DNA from: Spinellus fusiger
Lineage: Eukaryota > Mucoromycota > Mucoromycetes > Mucorales > Phycomycetaceae
Length of the DNA: 64,000 bases
Assembly (NCBI GenBank): GCA_025094145.1
Contig: JALLLS010000005.1
Coordinates: 248,001 to 312,000 of the forward strand
Direction: 5' to 3'
This document shows, in pieces, positions 11,571 to 24,311 of the stretch (its first letter is position 1; each line of letters opens with the position of its first letter). A program made the position numbers and the translations under genes. The notes under the pieces were generated by a model that did not search any database, was not told where the DNA came from, and saw nothing but the letters and a program-made list of their open reading frames with translations.

Positions 11571-12006
11571 GTAGTACATTTATGATGAGGATGTAGAAAA
11601 TCATTTAAAAAACAACTGTTCCAAATCTTGTGTTATTCCATGAACCTTTTATTATGAACATCTTAGACTGATAGATGTACCTTTATTTTATTTTGATACA
11701 ATCTTCCACTCTTTTTTTTTGGATTGATTTTATGCAAGCTTATTTGTGACTAATCTTCATCAACCACTTCTTTGGCTTTTACATAAGCTCTTCAAGTTTA
11801 GATGATTCTCATGGGTCATCAACTATAACTTTAATGAGGAAGACTTGAAATGTTAACAAGTATTATTAGTATCTTTTTGTCACTACTTGACAGGAGCATG
11901 ATGAATACATAATTAGCAAATTGCTGTCTGTCTGTTTCTTTTATTTTTTTATATTTATATATTCATAAAACAATATCAACAATTGACAATGCTATGAAAT
12001 TTTTAT
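11571..12006. other. Spacer, no gene seen
   Basis: AT-rich sequence between the Tc1 derivative and the recombinase-like gene. Nothing further is recognisable. Confidence 0.5.
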
Positions 12007-13279
12007 TTACTTTGATCTTTGTACTGATGCGTTACGACAATGAAACTTTTCAACTTCATTATTTTCCAAGAGCTGATATCGAGAAAGAATCTCCATACTA
12101 CCACCATGGTCAATTACAATTTCACAAATTCTGGGGTATGCTATCAAGAAATTGTTGATATCTTCAGGGGAAGTTGATAGACCAGCATAGTCAATTATTA
12201 CAAGTCGTGCTGGTTGTTTTAAGTAATGCAGTCGACTTATTAGACAAGTGATGTCTCCATAACATCCTTTTAATGAAGAGAGAATGTTTTGAAATGGTGG
12301 TGAATCTCGGTCCAAGATTGCATCACTTGCCATGCAGTATGGGCTTACATACACCTCTTGACATTTCATCCGATAATTCAATTTATCAATCATTAGTTGA
12401 AGTATGCGAGTGCGGGAAATATCAGTTTCGTTAGATATTGATTTTCGTGCATAACCAATACTGATAATCTCAGAACTTTCTTGTATGTGTTCCCAGTAAG
12501 AAGATAGAGAGTCACTTGTCTCAACCAAAAAATCCCGTATCTCTTTGTGGATAATCCAGAGATGTCTTCCATATGTTGTTTTTCCATTTACTTTCATCTT
12601 ATCAAGAGGTCCCCATATTCTCGATTGCCCGACCCAGTATTGAAGCTGGGTTTCGTTACAATGCTGATCAATATTTGGGAACACTTCTGCCATCATTTCA
12701 TACTGCAGCTTTGATGTAACATTCTTTTATAAAGCAGCTTGTATTGGCAGGGTCAACATTGCTGGCAATGGTTTTCATTATATGCAACAGCTGACTTTTA
12801 CAGTATGGAACAATATAGCTCTTAGATTTACGCTTTTGCCCACAAAGAGTTTTGTTGCTGTCATTGTTTTTGCTGCTGGTGGCATCCCTGCTAGTGTCAA
12901 TGTTGTTGCTGTCGTGTTGCTGTTGATTGTCATCATCATTGTCATTGATGTCGTTCAATGATTTATCCGTTGGTGAAAGAGTAGGCGTTGGCGGATAACT
13001 CATATAGATAGCTGGATCACGTTCATAGACATTCAAGCCAATTGCTGTTGGTCGAAAAGAGTCTTGATCACGAATATAAATAGCAATAAATCCCGAGTCT
13101 TGAAGTTTTTGTTTTGCTATTTTTCTATTTTCTTCAGTAGGCTTGTAACCTAGCACTAGACATGAAGCTTGTCCTAATGTCAACATAGTGAGGAGTGAAA
13201 CAAAAAAAATGTCCCAGTGTAACAAAGATATGTCCCCTATAAAAAAAGATGTCCCAGTGCAAAAAAGACTAGCAGCCAT
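12007..13279 (-). pseudogene. Protein with serine-recombinase-like domain (frameshifted)
   Basis: Two minus-strand frames, 13,279-12,698 and 12,696-12,007, join if one base is removed near 12,715, giving a protein of roughly 420 residues. The first part is unassigned and carries an Asn/Asp/Gln-rich linker. The second part contains IISIGYARKS near its residue 77, then LQLM about 17 residues on, a region with SD..DRD, and VIIDYAGLSTSPEDI. This order resembles the resolvase/invertase catalytic fold: Y-A-R-x-S with the nucleophile Ser, then the strand that normally ends in DRLxR. The Arg residues of that last motif are absent, so catalysis is doubtful. I recall multicopy GYxRKS proteins in Mucoromycota. 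One frameshift makes this copy probably non-functional, although a sequencing error is possible. The start is uncertain. Confidence 0.45.
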
Positions 13280-13485
13280 ATATCGGCCTACGACGGGAGT
13301 TTTACAACCTACGCTTTGCTTTGAGGAAAATTTGCCCTTTGTGAAGTCCCATAACTTCTAGCCCTTTGGGTGTGTACATCAAGCCAATATTTATCAGAAC
13401 TGTGTGATTTAATAAAAGCATCTCGCCTTTGAGTCTGATCATTCTTCTTGAATTTAGTATTGTGAGATAATAGTATATTTGTGGT

Positions 13486-14235
13486 TCATTTATTTATGTA
13501 TTTTATGATTTTAATATAAAGTAAAAGCTCAGGATATACAATATTTTCATTTTGATGAAATTGATTTGAAAAAAGAACAGAGATGTTTCTGATATTAGTG
13601 GCTCTTGAAAAAGCTACATTTAATTGACCATGAGTAAAAACAGGTGTGCAAAGATCAATGCCAACATTGTCGAGCAATTGACCCCGAGACTTGTTTATAG
13701 TCACGGCAAAGCAAAGACGAACTGGAAATTGTTTTCTTGATAAAATAAAAGGAAACTCTCCTTCATTAGTATTTAGATTCAACCTGGGGATTGTAGCTTC
13801 AGCATCTTTACTAGATTGGTCTTTATAGCTAACAAAGAGAGAGTATTGACCAATGTGTTTTACAGTCATTCTGGTACCATTACATAGGCCCTTTGCAGGA
13901 TTAAAGTTTCTTAGGAATATTACTGGTGCACCTATTTTCAGTTCGAGTTTTGATAGTGGGAGTCCAGCAGGATTGAGTGACTTTAAATATTCATCAGAAA
14001 GTTGATGAAGTTCTTCAGCAGGATCAGAATCGATTTTGTCTGCTGAATTTAATGTTATTGATTGGCCTGGTAAGAGCTATAAGACTTCTTTGTTTATATA
14101 ATCCACATTATCATTTCTGCTGGAGAGAAGGGTCGATTTGAGTAGAATCTGATTATTTGTTAAGGAGTGTAGTAATATCTCGCGGCTAAAGACGCTGTTT
14201 ATGAATAGATTCATAAAGAACAGAGCTTCATACAA
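13486..14235 (-). pseudogene. Helitron (PIF1-type) helicase C-terminal remnant
   Basis: The minus-strand reading contains the hallmark C-terminal blocks of Helitron RepHel helicases. These are LPLSKLELKIGAPV followed by LRNFNPAKGLCNGTR, then FPVRLCFAVTINKSRGQ and THGQLNVAFSRAT (superfamily 1 helicase motifs V and VI, with the final Arg present). An in-frame TAG at 14,077-14,079 interrupts it, and everything upstream of about 14,235 (Rep domain, Walker A and B) is missing. A small motif repeated at 5,083 lies just beyond the break. Dead fragment. Confidence 0.8.
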
Positions 14236-14648
14236 TAGAAATAAGTCTCTCTTTTCCCTTTTATCACCATGCTTCTCAACAAATAATAAACGAATTCAAT
14301 GAGGGTGATTGCGCATCATTCATCAGCTAACCAAATAACTGGATTCACCCTTCTTAAAGTGATTTCTCAGTAATTATATAAAAATAAAAATAGTATGAAT
14401 ATTACCACTCTACTACCGAGTATAAATGCGACTACACGTTTTACTCATCTCTCTTGTTCTTATACACACAATAAAAATCTAGAGTACCACGTATAGGTGA
14501 TACAAGAAGTGTTTAATACTCTTATGCACTTTGTTAAGTATTATTTAATAAAAATCATATGTTATTCTAAAGAAACAATCGTTCCCTATTCACCTTTTTT
14601 TGAAAAATAAATGGAGTATAATACATGAATAGTAATGACTAAATGTCT
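14236..14648. other. Spacer between Helitron remnant and GT15 gene
   Basis: Contains the 14,351-14,380 repeat shared with 5,083-5,114. Otherwise AT-rich without a gene; the last part is presumably 3' UTR of the mannosyltransferase. Confidence 0.5.
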
Positions 14649-16050
14649 CTAAGGCTGACTTTTAAAGAATCGCAAACAACTGTAGCCATCATAGTCAAAG
14701 TTCTGGCTAGGACGACAGGAGCACCGAGAATACACTTCCTTATCACTTGGGCAATGAGTGAAATAATCAGCAACACGGTAGCCAATGTCATCCCAAAAGT
14801 GAACCTCTTCTTTCTTCAGGAACAAGACAGCAGCCAAAGTATGAATGACTGGATCTCCCCTATTCAGAGTGTAAGTCCCTTTTTCTTCTTCTTTTTCATT
14901 GTTCCTACATACCATCTTTCATAGAAAAATCCACCAGACTTATCAAGATAGTTGAAGAAGGCTTCATATTCTGGACTGCGGTAAAAACTCAAGTCGGCAA
15001 TCTATCAATGCACAAGAGGTTAGATACACACATACACATACACCCAATAGCTACTGGACTGTCTTGTCTACTCTTTCAACAAAAGACAGAAAAAACTCAC
15101 CTGGAAGTTACTCCAAAAGTGGCACCGATTGAATTGCTTTGAGCCACCATCAACAATGAAATCCCAGAGACCCTCCTCTGAATCCACAGGCTTTACTATC
15201 TTTGGATTTTCCTTGACAAATTTTATAGCAGTCTCAAACAGTGTAGGCATTGCCTCCTGGTATTCATACAGTGCCATAGAGAAAGATGTTTTTTTTTTGT
15301 TATCATACATGTATTGGAATGGATTGAATTCGATAGGACACACGTACTCGGTGCCTGCTTCAAACCGCCAATAGTAATCTATGTTTGCCAAAGCAGGGTG
15401 TCTATAGTTATGGGATGCACAGTGATTCCCGTGGTGTAAGTACAGGCTGTGAAAACACACACACAAACACACACACACTTATCAAGGCATAGATCCACCT
15501 ATGCACACACTTACCGAAAGATCATTCCAGCCATAAACCGAGATTGGAAGCGGTATTGCTCACTGTCCCCAAACATCACATCCTTCAAGTCGATGCGTGC
15601 CTGAGCAGCTTTGTTCAGATCAGTACCATTGGCATAACCATACATATCAGAATCAAGATGCTCAAAGGTGACATCTCCACTGGCGAGTGAACTTGTTAAT
15701 TCCTTGAACTCATCCGATAGCACCTCATTACTGAAGATGATGTAAGGATACCCATGAGCATGGTTGAATCTATCCTCTATGTTGTGGATAGTGAAACGTA
15801 ACTTTGTTAAGGAGCTTCTGTCATTATCAACAAAGGTCACAAATGCAGCCTTCCAACGAGGGTCTTGTTGACTAAAGTTCAAAGGATTCTTCAGACTCCA
15901 TGGGTTTGATTGTGATGACAGGCGTTGGTCGGTTGATTTTAAGTTTGAAGGGAAATAGTAGACAGAGATATATAATCCAGACAGTATCACTGAAATCAGG
16001 AAGACGATACGTAGGAGGAACCGTGACTTTAAGGTGGGTAAGAAGGTCAT
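14649..16050 (-). CDS. GT15 alpha-1,2-mannosyltransferase (KRE2/MNT1/KTR type)
   Basis: A Golgi type II membrane enzyme that transfers mannose from GDP-mannose to N- and O-linked glycans. Four exons: 16,050-15,515; 15,401-15,101; 15,001-14,913; 14,859-14,649. The introns are 113, 99 and 53 nt, all GT..AG, and the sum is 1,137 nt, or 378 residues plus TAG. The N-terminus has a short cytoplasmic tail and one hydrophobic anchor (about residues 12-33). Family blocks follow: IEDRFNHAHGYPYIIF, the YRFQSRF..IFRHPAL block formed across exons 1-2, DYYWRFE (equivalent of YWRxEP), ERWGDPVIHTLA across exons 3-4, and HFWDDIGY. The first acceptor was placed at TATAG before ACACCC because it restores the conserved FRHPAL. 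A start at 16,089 is possible but lengthens the cytoplasmic tail. The length fits the family. Confidence 0.9.
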
Positions 16051-16960
16051 GAGGCAATACACATGTAAACAAAAAACAACCACAACCACAACAAAAAAAA
16101 AAGAGATGTGGCCCTCGGTCTATCTTGTAGATCCCTCACTCCAATCGGAGCTCCTTACCAGTGTAACATGTTTGATTATTGGTCGATCCCCAATGAGTAT
16201 ACGCAAGTCAAAGGGGGAGAAGGAGAAGAAAGAGGGAAAAGGTTAAGTAGTCTATTCTACAGTGATTGCAAGTACCTCTGTTTACTTTGCTAAGAAGTCT
16301 GAGTTATTGCTGTGCATTGCTCTGTTACTAGGGGATGGAACAGAAAAGAAAAAAGGCAGCTGGGCTAATATAACGCAATCTAGCGCTTCTTTCTATTGAG
16401 TTGCAATAGTTTATTCTATTTTTCTTGTTAATTAGCAGATAATAACAGCATGGTAAGGCTATTCCATTTGTTAGAGAGAAAAGGATGGGCTAGATTTCTT
16501 CAATAAAAGAAAGTTCTTAATAAAAATTATTGTGGTTTTATTTTACTTTATTCTGGATTGATCTAGAAATGAAGGGTAAAAATATGAACAGATATTGTCA
16601 CTTGCTTCAGCAATAATAATCATAATAGTAATAATATCGCTAGTAATAATGACTACTGCCTATAAGCAGACCTCTCGCCAGTCTCTCAAATGAGATTGGA
16701 GAAATGGAAGAAAAGATTACACCTCAAAAAAATAAAGATTTGATATAAAATACTATGTTGCTAACTAGCTCGCTCTAAACCTAACATAAAGTGACCCTCA
16801 ACAAGTAACCAGAAGTTTTCTGATACAGATTTCCTTTTTTTTTATAGATTCATACTTTATCTTAATAGTGTTATAGCCTCATGAGTCTATTAGATAGAAA
16901 CATAATATTTTCAATAGATACATAAAAAAGTATTGATAATACAAAACAGTAGTTTTTATT
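16051..16960. other. Intergenic, upstream of GT15 gene
   Basis: The first 100 bases upstream of the GT15 start are rich in CAA/ACC repeats and purines. The rest is AT-rich with no coding signal. Confidence 0.5.
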
Positions 16961-16969
16961 GTAAGGTTG

Positions 16970-18010
16970 CTTAGTAACCACTAGTATTCTTTGGCATCAA
17001 TGACAGCCTGACATCTCCGCCCCATGCTGGCAATGAGGGTGTCTATTGCCTTTGATGTTTTACCTTGTTTCAATATCAGGGCCACCTCCAACTTCTACTT
17101 GGTGGAATACACCCTCCTAATCATCTTCAATTAAGTCCACATGCTCAATTGGATTGAGATCAGTATTGTAAGGGCCAGTAAGGAATGGTTTCTATACCAT
17201 TTGCAGTCTTCTATTCTTGAGTTGTCTAACTCGTACGGAGAGTAACATTGTACTCATGTAGTCAATAACTGACTCCAGGGTTTAGGAGAGAAAGACGCTC
17301 GAGCTTGGGGCAGTAGACATCTCCAAGTACCTCGATGTACTTGGCGGAGTCTATCCTACCCTCCACTACGATCTATCTCCCAACGCCCTCCCCACTGAAA
17401 CAGCTTATACTATCACTCCACCACTTCCAAACTCCCTTGTTTCCAAGACATTCTTGGGCTCAAAGGCTATACCACACTACCTGATGACTTTCCCCTTGTC
17501 ATGACTCATCAGTTCGACCCTAGACTCATCGGACCAAACTATCTGCTGTCACTGTTCAAGCATCCAGTCTACGTGCTCACGAGTCCACTGGAGCCTTGCC
17601 TCCATATGTTTCTTAGTGAGAAGAAGCTTCACCACTGGGCTGAATGAATGAAACCCCATTTCATCAAGGTACCCCCTCAAGATTGGTCTCAAGACTTTGA
17701 TGACCATGTCTGCCCTAATGGCTTCCTTGGTCTAACGGGAATCACTGATTATTGTTCTTCTCAGCGACCAGAGGGCCATGTCGTCCAACTTTCTTCGTCA
17801 GCCACTCTAGGGAGAAGGTACTACCAAGCCTGTCTTTTTGAGGTGTCTCACAATGTCCCCTACAGTGTTGTGAGGAGTATTGAACATACGAGATGTCTCG
17901 GCCAGAGTATTGTTCATGTCCAGCACCTAATGGAGAATGGCTGAACAAGTCTCTAGGCTCGTCTATTTCCCATACATCTCGGGGGTCTTAATGAAGATGT
18001 TCATGGTGTT
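16970..18010 (-). pseudogene. Tc1/mariner transposase, decayed
   Basis: Reading the minus strand from about 18,010 gives the helix-turn-helix portion (ETSRMFNTPHNTVGDIV), the WSDESRVEL block near 17,510-17,530, and the NPIEHVD block near 17,140. The C-terminal ..RRCQAVIDAKEY tail is near 16,995. The frame changes several times and has multiple stops. Terminal repeats are not obvious. A decayed relative of the same family appears at 38,080-38,400. Confidence 0.75.
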
Positions 18011-20090
18011 GGATAAGTCAGACATTAAAGAAAAAGAATTGTTATTAAAGAAAGAAAGAAGAATGTCTATTATTTTTGGTATAAAAACAGCCCTGAATTT
18101 GAAACCATCGATTACATTTATTTGGTCACTTTATATTTCTTAATATTTGTCCTTGCCAAACAGAATAAAATAGTGTAATATACTTATATATATATTATAT
18201 TCACCTACTGAATATGATATTTCTATCATTGCAGGAATAGTCCATTAGAAAAACAAGAAAATCAATGGACCTGGAATGATATTTGATAAGCTTGATTTGA
18301 TATTATAAGATGAGTATAAATGGGAACACTTCATTATTGACTTTTGCAACATTTTCTTTTCTTTAATTTCAAAATAGAATGGTCTTTAACTTGGAACCTA
18401 TCGGACTGGCTACTGAAGTAAAGATGAAGTACAGCCGTCGATCTACTCGCTTGAACCAATGAAGCAATATCTTCTGTGGAAATAGGCTTGTTGTTTACAA
18501 TACCGCTTGATCAATCAGTATAATTAACTGAGGGGTTGAGTTGATGGATATTCTCTTACTAATTCATTCTTCCAAACGCGACTTGTTGATACCATATATC
18601 AATTGTACATTTCTTTTCTGCTTTATGATTTAAAGGGTAGAAATTAATACTTTGAAAAGATATATCAGGTTTAAATATTAATACGCTCAATGTCATGGTA
18701 AAAAGTAGTTGCTACTTTCAAGTAGTATTGAAATGTTAAATAGATGACTTGGTCAGTCCTATAAGTCCCTAAAAAATAGCATAGAAACTAGACTTTTTTC
18801 CTTTCTTTCTATTGAGGAAGGTATTAATGGAGAATAATTATTATTAATCCGAGGACCTATTTTATTAATATGAGTAATAATAGAAAAATAACCTGAATGA
18901 ATATATTGAGAATCACTATTGACAGGTAAGATAGTCTGTAACACACCGTTGTTGAAGAAGATGAATTGGCAGATGTCGTACTAGATATACACTTAGACTG
19001 CCCTGATAGGCAATGAATACACTAAGTTACTATTATTGTTTCAGGTACTCATCATGCCAAGTTTTATCCAAAACCAAGCAGATTAAAGGAGATAGTCCTA
19101 TTAAGTCAATAAATATAGAAAATCTAGTTTTTTTTTCTGCTTAAAGATGTAGACTTTATACCATTCAAGAATCATGACTAAATAAATATCCATTTAATTC
19201 AACTTGAGAATAATAATGGTTGTAATAGTTATAATAGTTATAATAGTTATAATAGTTGTAATAAAGTAAAATAGAAAGAAAGAATAGTGCAATACAGGTA
19301 AATTGAAATATTATAAAAACTGAAAGTGATGTAGTTTATATTTTCTATACAGTAGATTGGCAATAACTCGGTATTGAACTAGGCTTACGCTTGAAAAAAG
19401 GAAAGAAAAGGGCATTGGATACTCTTTATCTACTAACCACGTACCTTTGATACACCTCTATTTGGAATAATCTCCTGAAGAATAAAGAGGCTGAGATATA
19501 CTCTAAATAAAACATAAAGACATTGAATTTGAATTTGAATGTGTGTGTGTGTGTGTGTGTCAATGTATGCCCTTTATTATTATCTTTCACTGTTTCAATC
19601 TTTATTTAGAGAATAGAATCAATAGCAAAGGCATTTGGACAGTAAGCTGAAGGGTGCTATACTTACATTGAAAGTAAAGAATGGGTTAATAAGCTACAAA
19701 ACACTTAGCCCGCCCATTTCTGGATTGAGCATTATATTGCATGTAACAGGAGTGTCTCCATTTAGAAAATAGAATAGTTTATTTCTTCTCTTCAGTTAAT
19801 AATAAAGTTCAAGTACAGGTTTTTACTCTAAGATTGGATGATCGCAAATATTTTTTAAACTTTATCCATTGTAAAACTAAATATTGTAGTTTCTTTTGCA
19901 TGATAAAATCCAAAAATAAATACTTTATCTCTAGTTTTTAGATACACATCAGGAGATTTTCTGGCCTTTAAGCGGTGGTATATCCTTCCTTTTACATAGC
20001 TAAAAAGCCTCACCTTGTATGGAACAATAATTAAAATCAAAGGGTTTGCGGATATCCAAATTATTATTTCCTTTTGTAGAACACTTCACT
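18011..20090. other. Gene-poor stretch with microsatellites
   Basis: No gene recognised. It contains ATAATAGTT-type repeats around 19,216-19,265 and a TG microsatellite at about 19,540-19,560. A very small open frame near 18,381 has neither family resemblance nor supporting signals. Confidence 0.5.
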
Positions 20091-20116
20091 ATCAGATTGT
20101 ATTACCAATAAATAAT

Positions 20117-21103
20117 ATTGTTGATGAATAAAATTGTTTATTATAGTAGTATAGCTAATACTATAGTATGACTATAGCTACTGCCCAAGTAGATTCCCTT
20201 CATAGCAATAGAATATATACCCTGAAAGCCTTGTGCTTTGTTCTTGAGTGATATATATCACTAGAGAATACACGCTAGACACCCTAGACAGTATAGAAGA
20301 AAGAAAACCACCTGGGACTGACTTGAGAAGAGTCTTTACTTATCTAATAACAGAAGAGTGTACTAGTAATAATTCCATCAAGAGAGATAATATGCTTACC
20401 TTGTACTTAATACCTGTCTTGAGAATAATAAGCCAATATCATCTATTAGAAGAAGAGTCAGTGCTATGTCTTGTAGATTACAATGATATCAAGCCTAGAT
20501 AAAGACATTGCTTACCTTTTTATCACTAGAATAGTCCTTGGTAGTGTCTATCACTTTCTTCTATTGTTTCTCTTTGTTAATAATGGCACATTACCTTGCC
20601 CAGTTATGCCCATTTTGACAAGTACTTGGGTGTTGAGTTGTATGTAAAGTGTGAGAAACAACAGAATAATAACAGACCAGAGAATAGAAAATATTTTCAT
20701 TCTGGTGAGGTATCACTTTAGCCTTTACTTTCCTATAATTAAGTCAAAATTCATAAGTTAGATTTATAAGTCAAACAATTCACACTCTATTTGCCTTGGA
20801 TCTAAAGCCCAGTATTAGAAACAATACCTTGTTGTCATCAAGTACTATTGTTAATACCAGTTACAATAAGATAATTGAGGTGATTATGAATATTGAGTCA
20901 ATGAATGTCTATAATGCTCTTAACACAAGTGAGTTTGGTTCTATTTTATGGATAATGACCACTAGAGTTAATTCAGTGTGTTCTATAATAAATATTCTTT
21001 AAACAGTGTTATACTGCAAATACTATGGGCTTATAGTTAACACATTATGTTAAACAATAAATGCAGTGACTGGGTTGTAATATTGAGGTGATTCTTGTTC
21101 TAC
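20117..21103 (+). repeat. Left arm of large inverted repeat
   Basis: 987 bp that match 21,296-22,282 in reverse complement. I compared many segments base by base and saw one mismatch near the outer edge (around 20,147). Beyond the arm, weaker similarity continues for about 20 bp, where the right side carries an extra ~18-bp partial duplication. Open frames of 84 and 68 codons occur in each arm but show no domain; they are mirror images and not evidence of genes. No target-site duplication was found. Confidence 0.95.
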
Positions 21104-21295
21104 ATACCAGGAGATTTTTGGGATATAAAAAGAAATATTCTGAGGATAAAATCAAAATATTCTTATGATTGGCTAATGTGTTCGAAAATGTCTTTTTGTT
21201 GTCCAGAGGGTCGATTTCAAACTCTGCCTGCCTATCAGAACAAAGATAATCGACTTTGCAATTGAAAAGTATAGAATTGGCTGTAAAGACAAGAA
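21104..21295. other. 192-bp spacer (loop) of the inverted repeat
   Basis: Unique sequence between the arms. A minus-strand open frame (21,045-21,311) spans it and runs into both arms; it begins with a hydrophobic stretch and has no recognised domain. Confidence 0.9.
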
Positions 21296-22282
21296 GTAGA
21301 ACAAGAATCACCTCAATATTACAACCCAGTCACTGCATTTATTGTTTAACATAATGTGTTAACTATAAGCCCATAGTATTTGCAGTATAACACTGTTTAA
21401 AGAATATTTATTATAGAACACACTGAATTAACTCTAGTGGTCATTATCCATAAAATAGAACCAAACTCACTTGTGTTAAGAGCATTATAGACATTCATTG
21501 ACTCAATATTCATAATCACCTCAATTATCTTATTGTAACTGGTATTAACAATAGTACTTGATGACAACAAGGTATTGTTTCTAATACTGGGCTTTAGATC
21601 CAAGGCAAATAGAGTGTGAATTGTTTGACTTATAAATCTAACTTATGAATTTTGACTTAATTATAGGAAAGTAAAGGCTAAAGTGATACCTCACCAGAAT
21701 GAAAATATTTTCTATTCTCTGGTCTGTTATTATTCTGTTGTTTCTCACACTTTACATACAACTCAACACCCAAGTACTTGTCAAAATGGGCATAACTGGG
21801 CAAGGTAATGTGCCATTATTAACAAAGAGAAACAATAGAAGAAAGTGATAGACACTACCAAGGACTATTCTAGTGATAAAAAGGTAAGCAATGTCTTTAT
21901 CTAGGCTTGATATCATTGTAATCTACAAGACATAGCACTGACTCTTCTTCTAATAGATGATATTGGCTTATTATTCTCAAGACAGGTATTAAGTACAAGG
22001 TAAGCATATTATCTCTCTTGATGGAATTATTACTAGTACACTCTTCTGTTATTAGATAAGTAAAGACTCTTCTCAAGTCAGTCCCAGGTGGTTTTCTTTC
22101 TTCTATACTGTCTAGGGTGTCTAGCGTGTATTCTCTAGTGATATATATCACTCAAGAACAAAGCACAAGGCTTTCAGGGTATATATTCTATTGCTATGAA
22201 GGGAATCTACTTGGGCAGTAGCTATAGTCATACTATAGTATTAGCTATACTATTATAATAAACAATTTTATTCATCAACAAT
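21296..22282 (-). repeat. Right arm of large inverted repeat
   Basis: Reverse complement of 20,117-21,103 with the axis of symmetry at 21,199.5. If transcribed through, the RNA would form a hairpin with nearly 1 kb of duplex. Confidence 0.95.
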
Positions 22283-23586
22283 TTTGTTCATAAACAATAT
22301 TATTTATTGATAATACAATTTGATATTGATAAATTCCATAAAAAGAAATAAAAATTTAGATACTTGCAAACCTTTGATTTTAAACACAGTTCCATAAAAG
22401 GGCAAATTATTTTATTACATAACAGGTAATACTGTGCACCTTTAAAGACCCGAAAATATCCTGGTGTGTAGAACGGAGATTAAGCTAGTGTACAGAAATG
22501 TAGTTATATTTTGCCAAGTGATTTAAACGTAATGTTCAATTGAATTGGTCAAGACAAAAGATTGAATTTAAACCAAAGAGAAAAGAAGCTTGAATCTTCT
22601 ATAGGTCTTTATTCTTATTGCTCAAAACCGAGATAATAGTGTTCATGAAGTAGATGTGCCGTTTAAATATATGCATTACATACTGCCAATTCTCCTAAGT
22701 AGGGTGATATATAATTTAAATGCACACTTAAATCAGTCTAAACCAATTTAACGTCACCAGTAGTGATCAGATAAAGATGTTTGCCAAATATTTTCTCTAA
22801 ATTTAGCATTTTGATATTCTGTGTCTTTGAGTAATACTTCCAGATGTTACACTGTTTTCTGATGTAGACAGATAGTGAATAAGAAATATTACTCTTGACA
22901 CATAGAAGATATCTTTGTCTTATTTTTCTTGTCTTTTATAGGCTATAGATGATATCTTTATTGGGCTGTCGATCTCACTTGTAGAAAAAAGATTTCAATA
23001 TTAATTTGTGAACCCTATAGTACTACTTTTATTAGATAATAAATCTCCAACACAATCAGTCATGAGAAATAACTACAAAAAGCATTTAAACCATTTTAGA
23101 TTTCTCCGAGACTTCAAAAAGGCAAAAATGACTCTTTTTAGCTATTACAACTAAACATCTCTTGATGTTCAAAAGTACATTTTTAGTAACATATGTATTC
23201 TATCATTCAGATGTGTTGAATCCTACTTGTCATCTATTATTGTATCATACATAGTCATTTTAGCAGGTAACTTAAAGACCAAAAGAGGTTTTTTATTTTA
23301 TTTTATCAGAATGTATTGTAGAATATTATTAGAGAGAATACAAAGAACAGTCATCAATGGCATTCCTACTCTTGCTTCAATGGTAAATATTGGCTTCACG
23401 GGTTGGTTATAATGTACACAGAGAACTTGCTGTCTTTCTAGGATTTTTCTACAAGACGCTCAAGTAGTCTCTTTACTTAAAAATCTGATGACTCTGTCTG
23501 AAAAGTCGGCCCCACTCTCCTTAGTAGTACTTGTCATTTGGCGGGTTTGTTGTATTGAGGGTTAAGAATGAGATATTCTTTTTAAC
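22283..23586. other. Intergenic, no gene seen
   Basis: AT-rich spacer between the inverted repeat and the zinc-finger gene. The open frame at 23,227-23,412 lacks coding character. Confidence 0.5.
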
Positions 23587-24311
23587 TCACTGATGAAAAT
23601 TGAAAATGCTATCTAATGCGGGAATATCTGTTGTGGGCTCCTCTAACCAGGCCTCCTTTACATCTTTGAGTAACTCTAACACTTTTCCTGCTTGGTGTTT
23701 CGAGAAATGTTCATTATTCTCTGAAAAAAATCTATGAATAATCCAATGTGATTTGGGTTTGTCAGGAAAGCAGTTGTTTCTCATGGCTGGTCTATTAAAA
23801 TCGTTGGTCGTAAGATTGATTATCACTGCCCCTTCTTCCTTGGCAATTTTACGAATTTCAGCTTTTGAGTCTCTTGGCATAGTATAAACACCCAATTCAT
23901 TGTTCAATTCTCCCAGAGAAGCTGTAGGGCAGCTTCTTTTTTTTTCTTCTTTTTTCACACGAAATACTGTGATACTACTGCGAGAAATAATTCTACCAGA
24001 AGAATACATCTTAATATGTGTTTTTATTCTTAAAACATAAATATAAAGTATTATGTACCTGTTTTTCTGATCATTGCTGTAGTTGCTTATCACCCTATAT
24101 TATTTATCAATAAGAATCGTATAGGTTGAGTGTGTATTTGATATTCCTTTATATTTAAAGCAAGTGATGAAATTGGTGTATACCTTGTGTCCTTTACTGC
24201 TTTGTGTTTTGCCAGCTTATGCTTTGCTAAGTTGGATAGATTGCTATAGCCTTTTCCACAATGAGAGCATATAGTACTACGGTACTTGTATCTGAATACT
24301 GAGGAAGACAT
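23587..24311 (-). CDS. Small single C2H2 zinc-finger protein, two exons
   Basis: Exon 1 (24,311-24,184) encodes one C2H2 finger, CSHCGKGYSNLSNLAKH followed by KLAKH. The spacing is C-x2-C-x12-H-x4-H with the family-typical aromatic and leucine core positions. Exon 2 (23,992-23,587) adds about 135 residues, with a basic patch (KKEEKKR) and a C-terminal part resembling nothing I can name. The intron (23,993-24,183, 191 nt) has a GTATAC donor and a GGTAG acceptor and closes the frame: 534 nt, 177 residues plus stop. The ATG at 24,309-24,311 is the first in frame. A single finger could bind nucleic acid weakly or act in protein contacts, so a transcription-factor call would be guesswork. Tn-like repeats are absent around it. 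Confidence 0.6.

Noticed and set aside
13340..13380. Possible Helitron 3' end (CTAG after a small CCC/GGG hairpin, minus strand)
   Set aside because: The stem is only three base pairs and the following base is not T, so it does not meet the usual end pattern.
20248..22151. Pairs of identical 84- and 68-codon frames within the inverted repeat
   Set aside because: They are mirror images produced by the repeat, with no domain and no coding signal; not called as genes.
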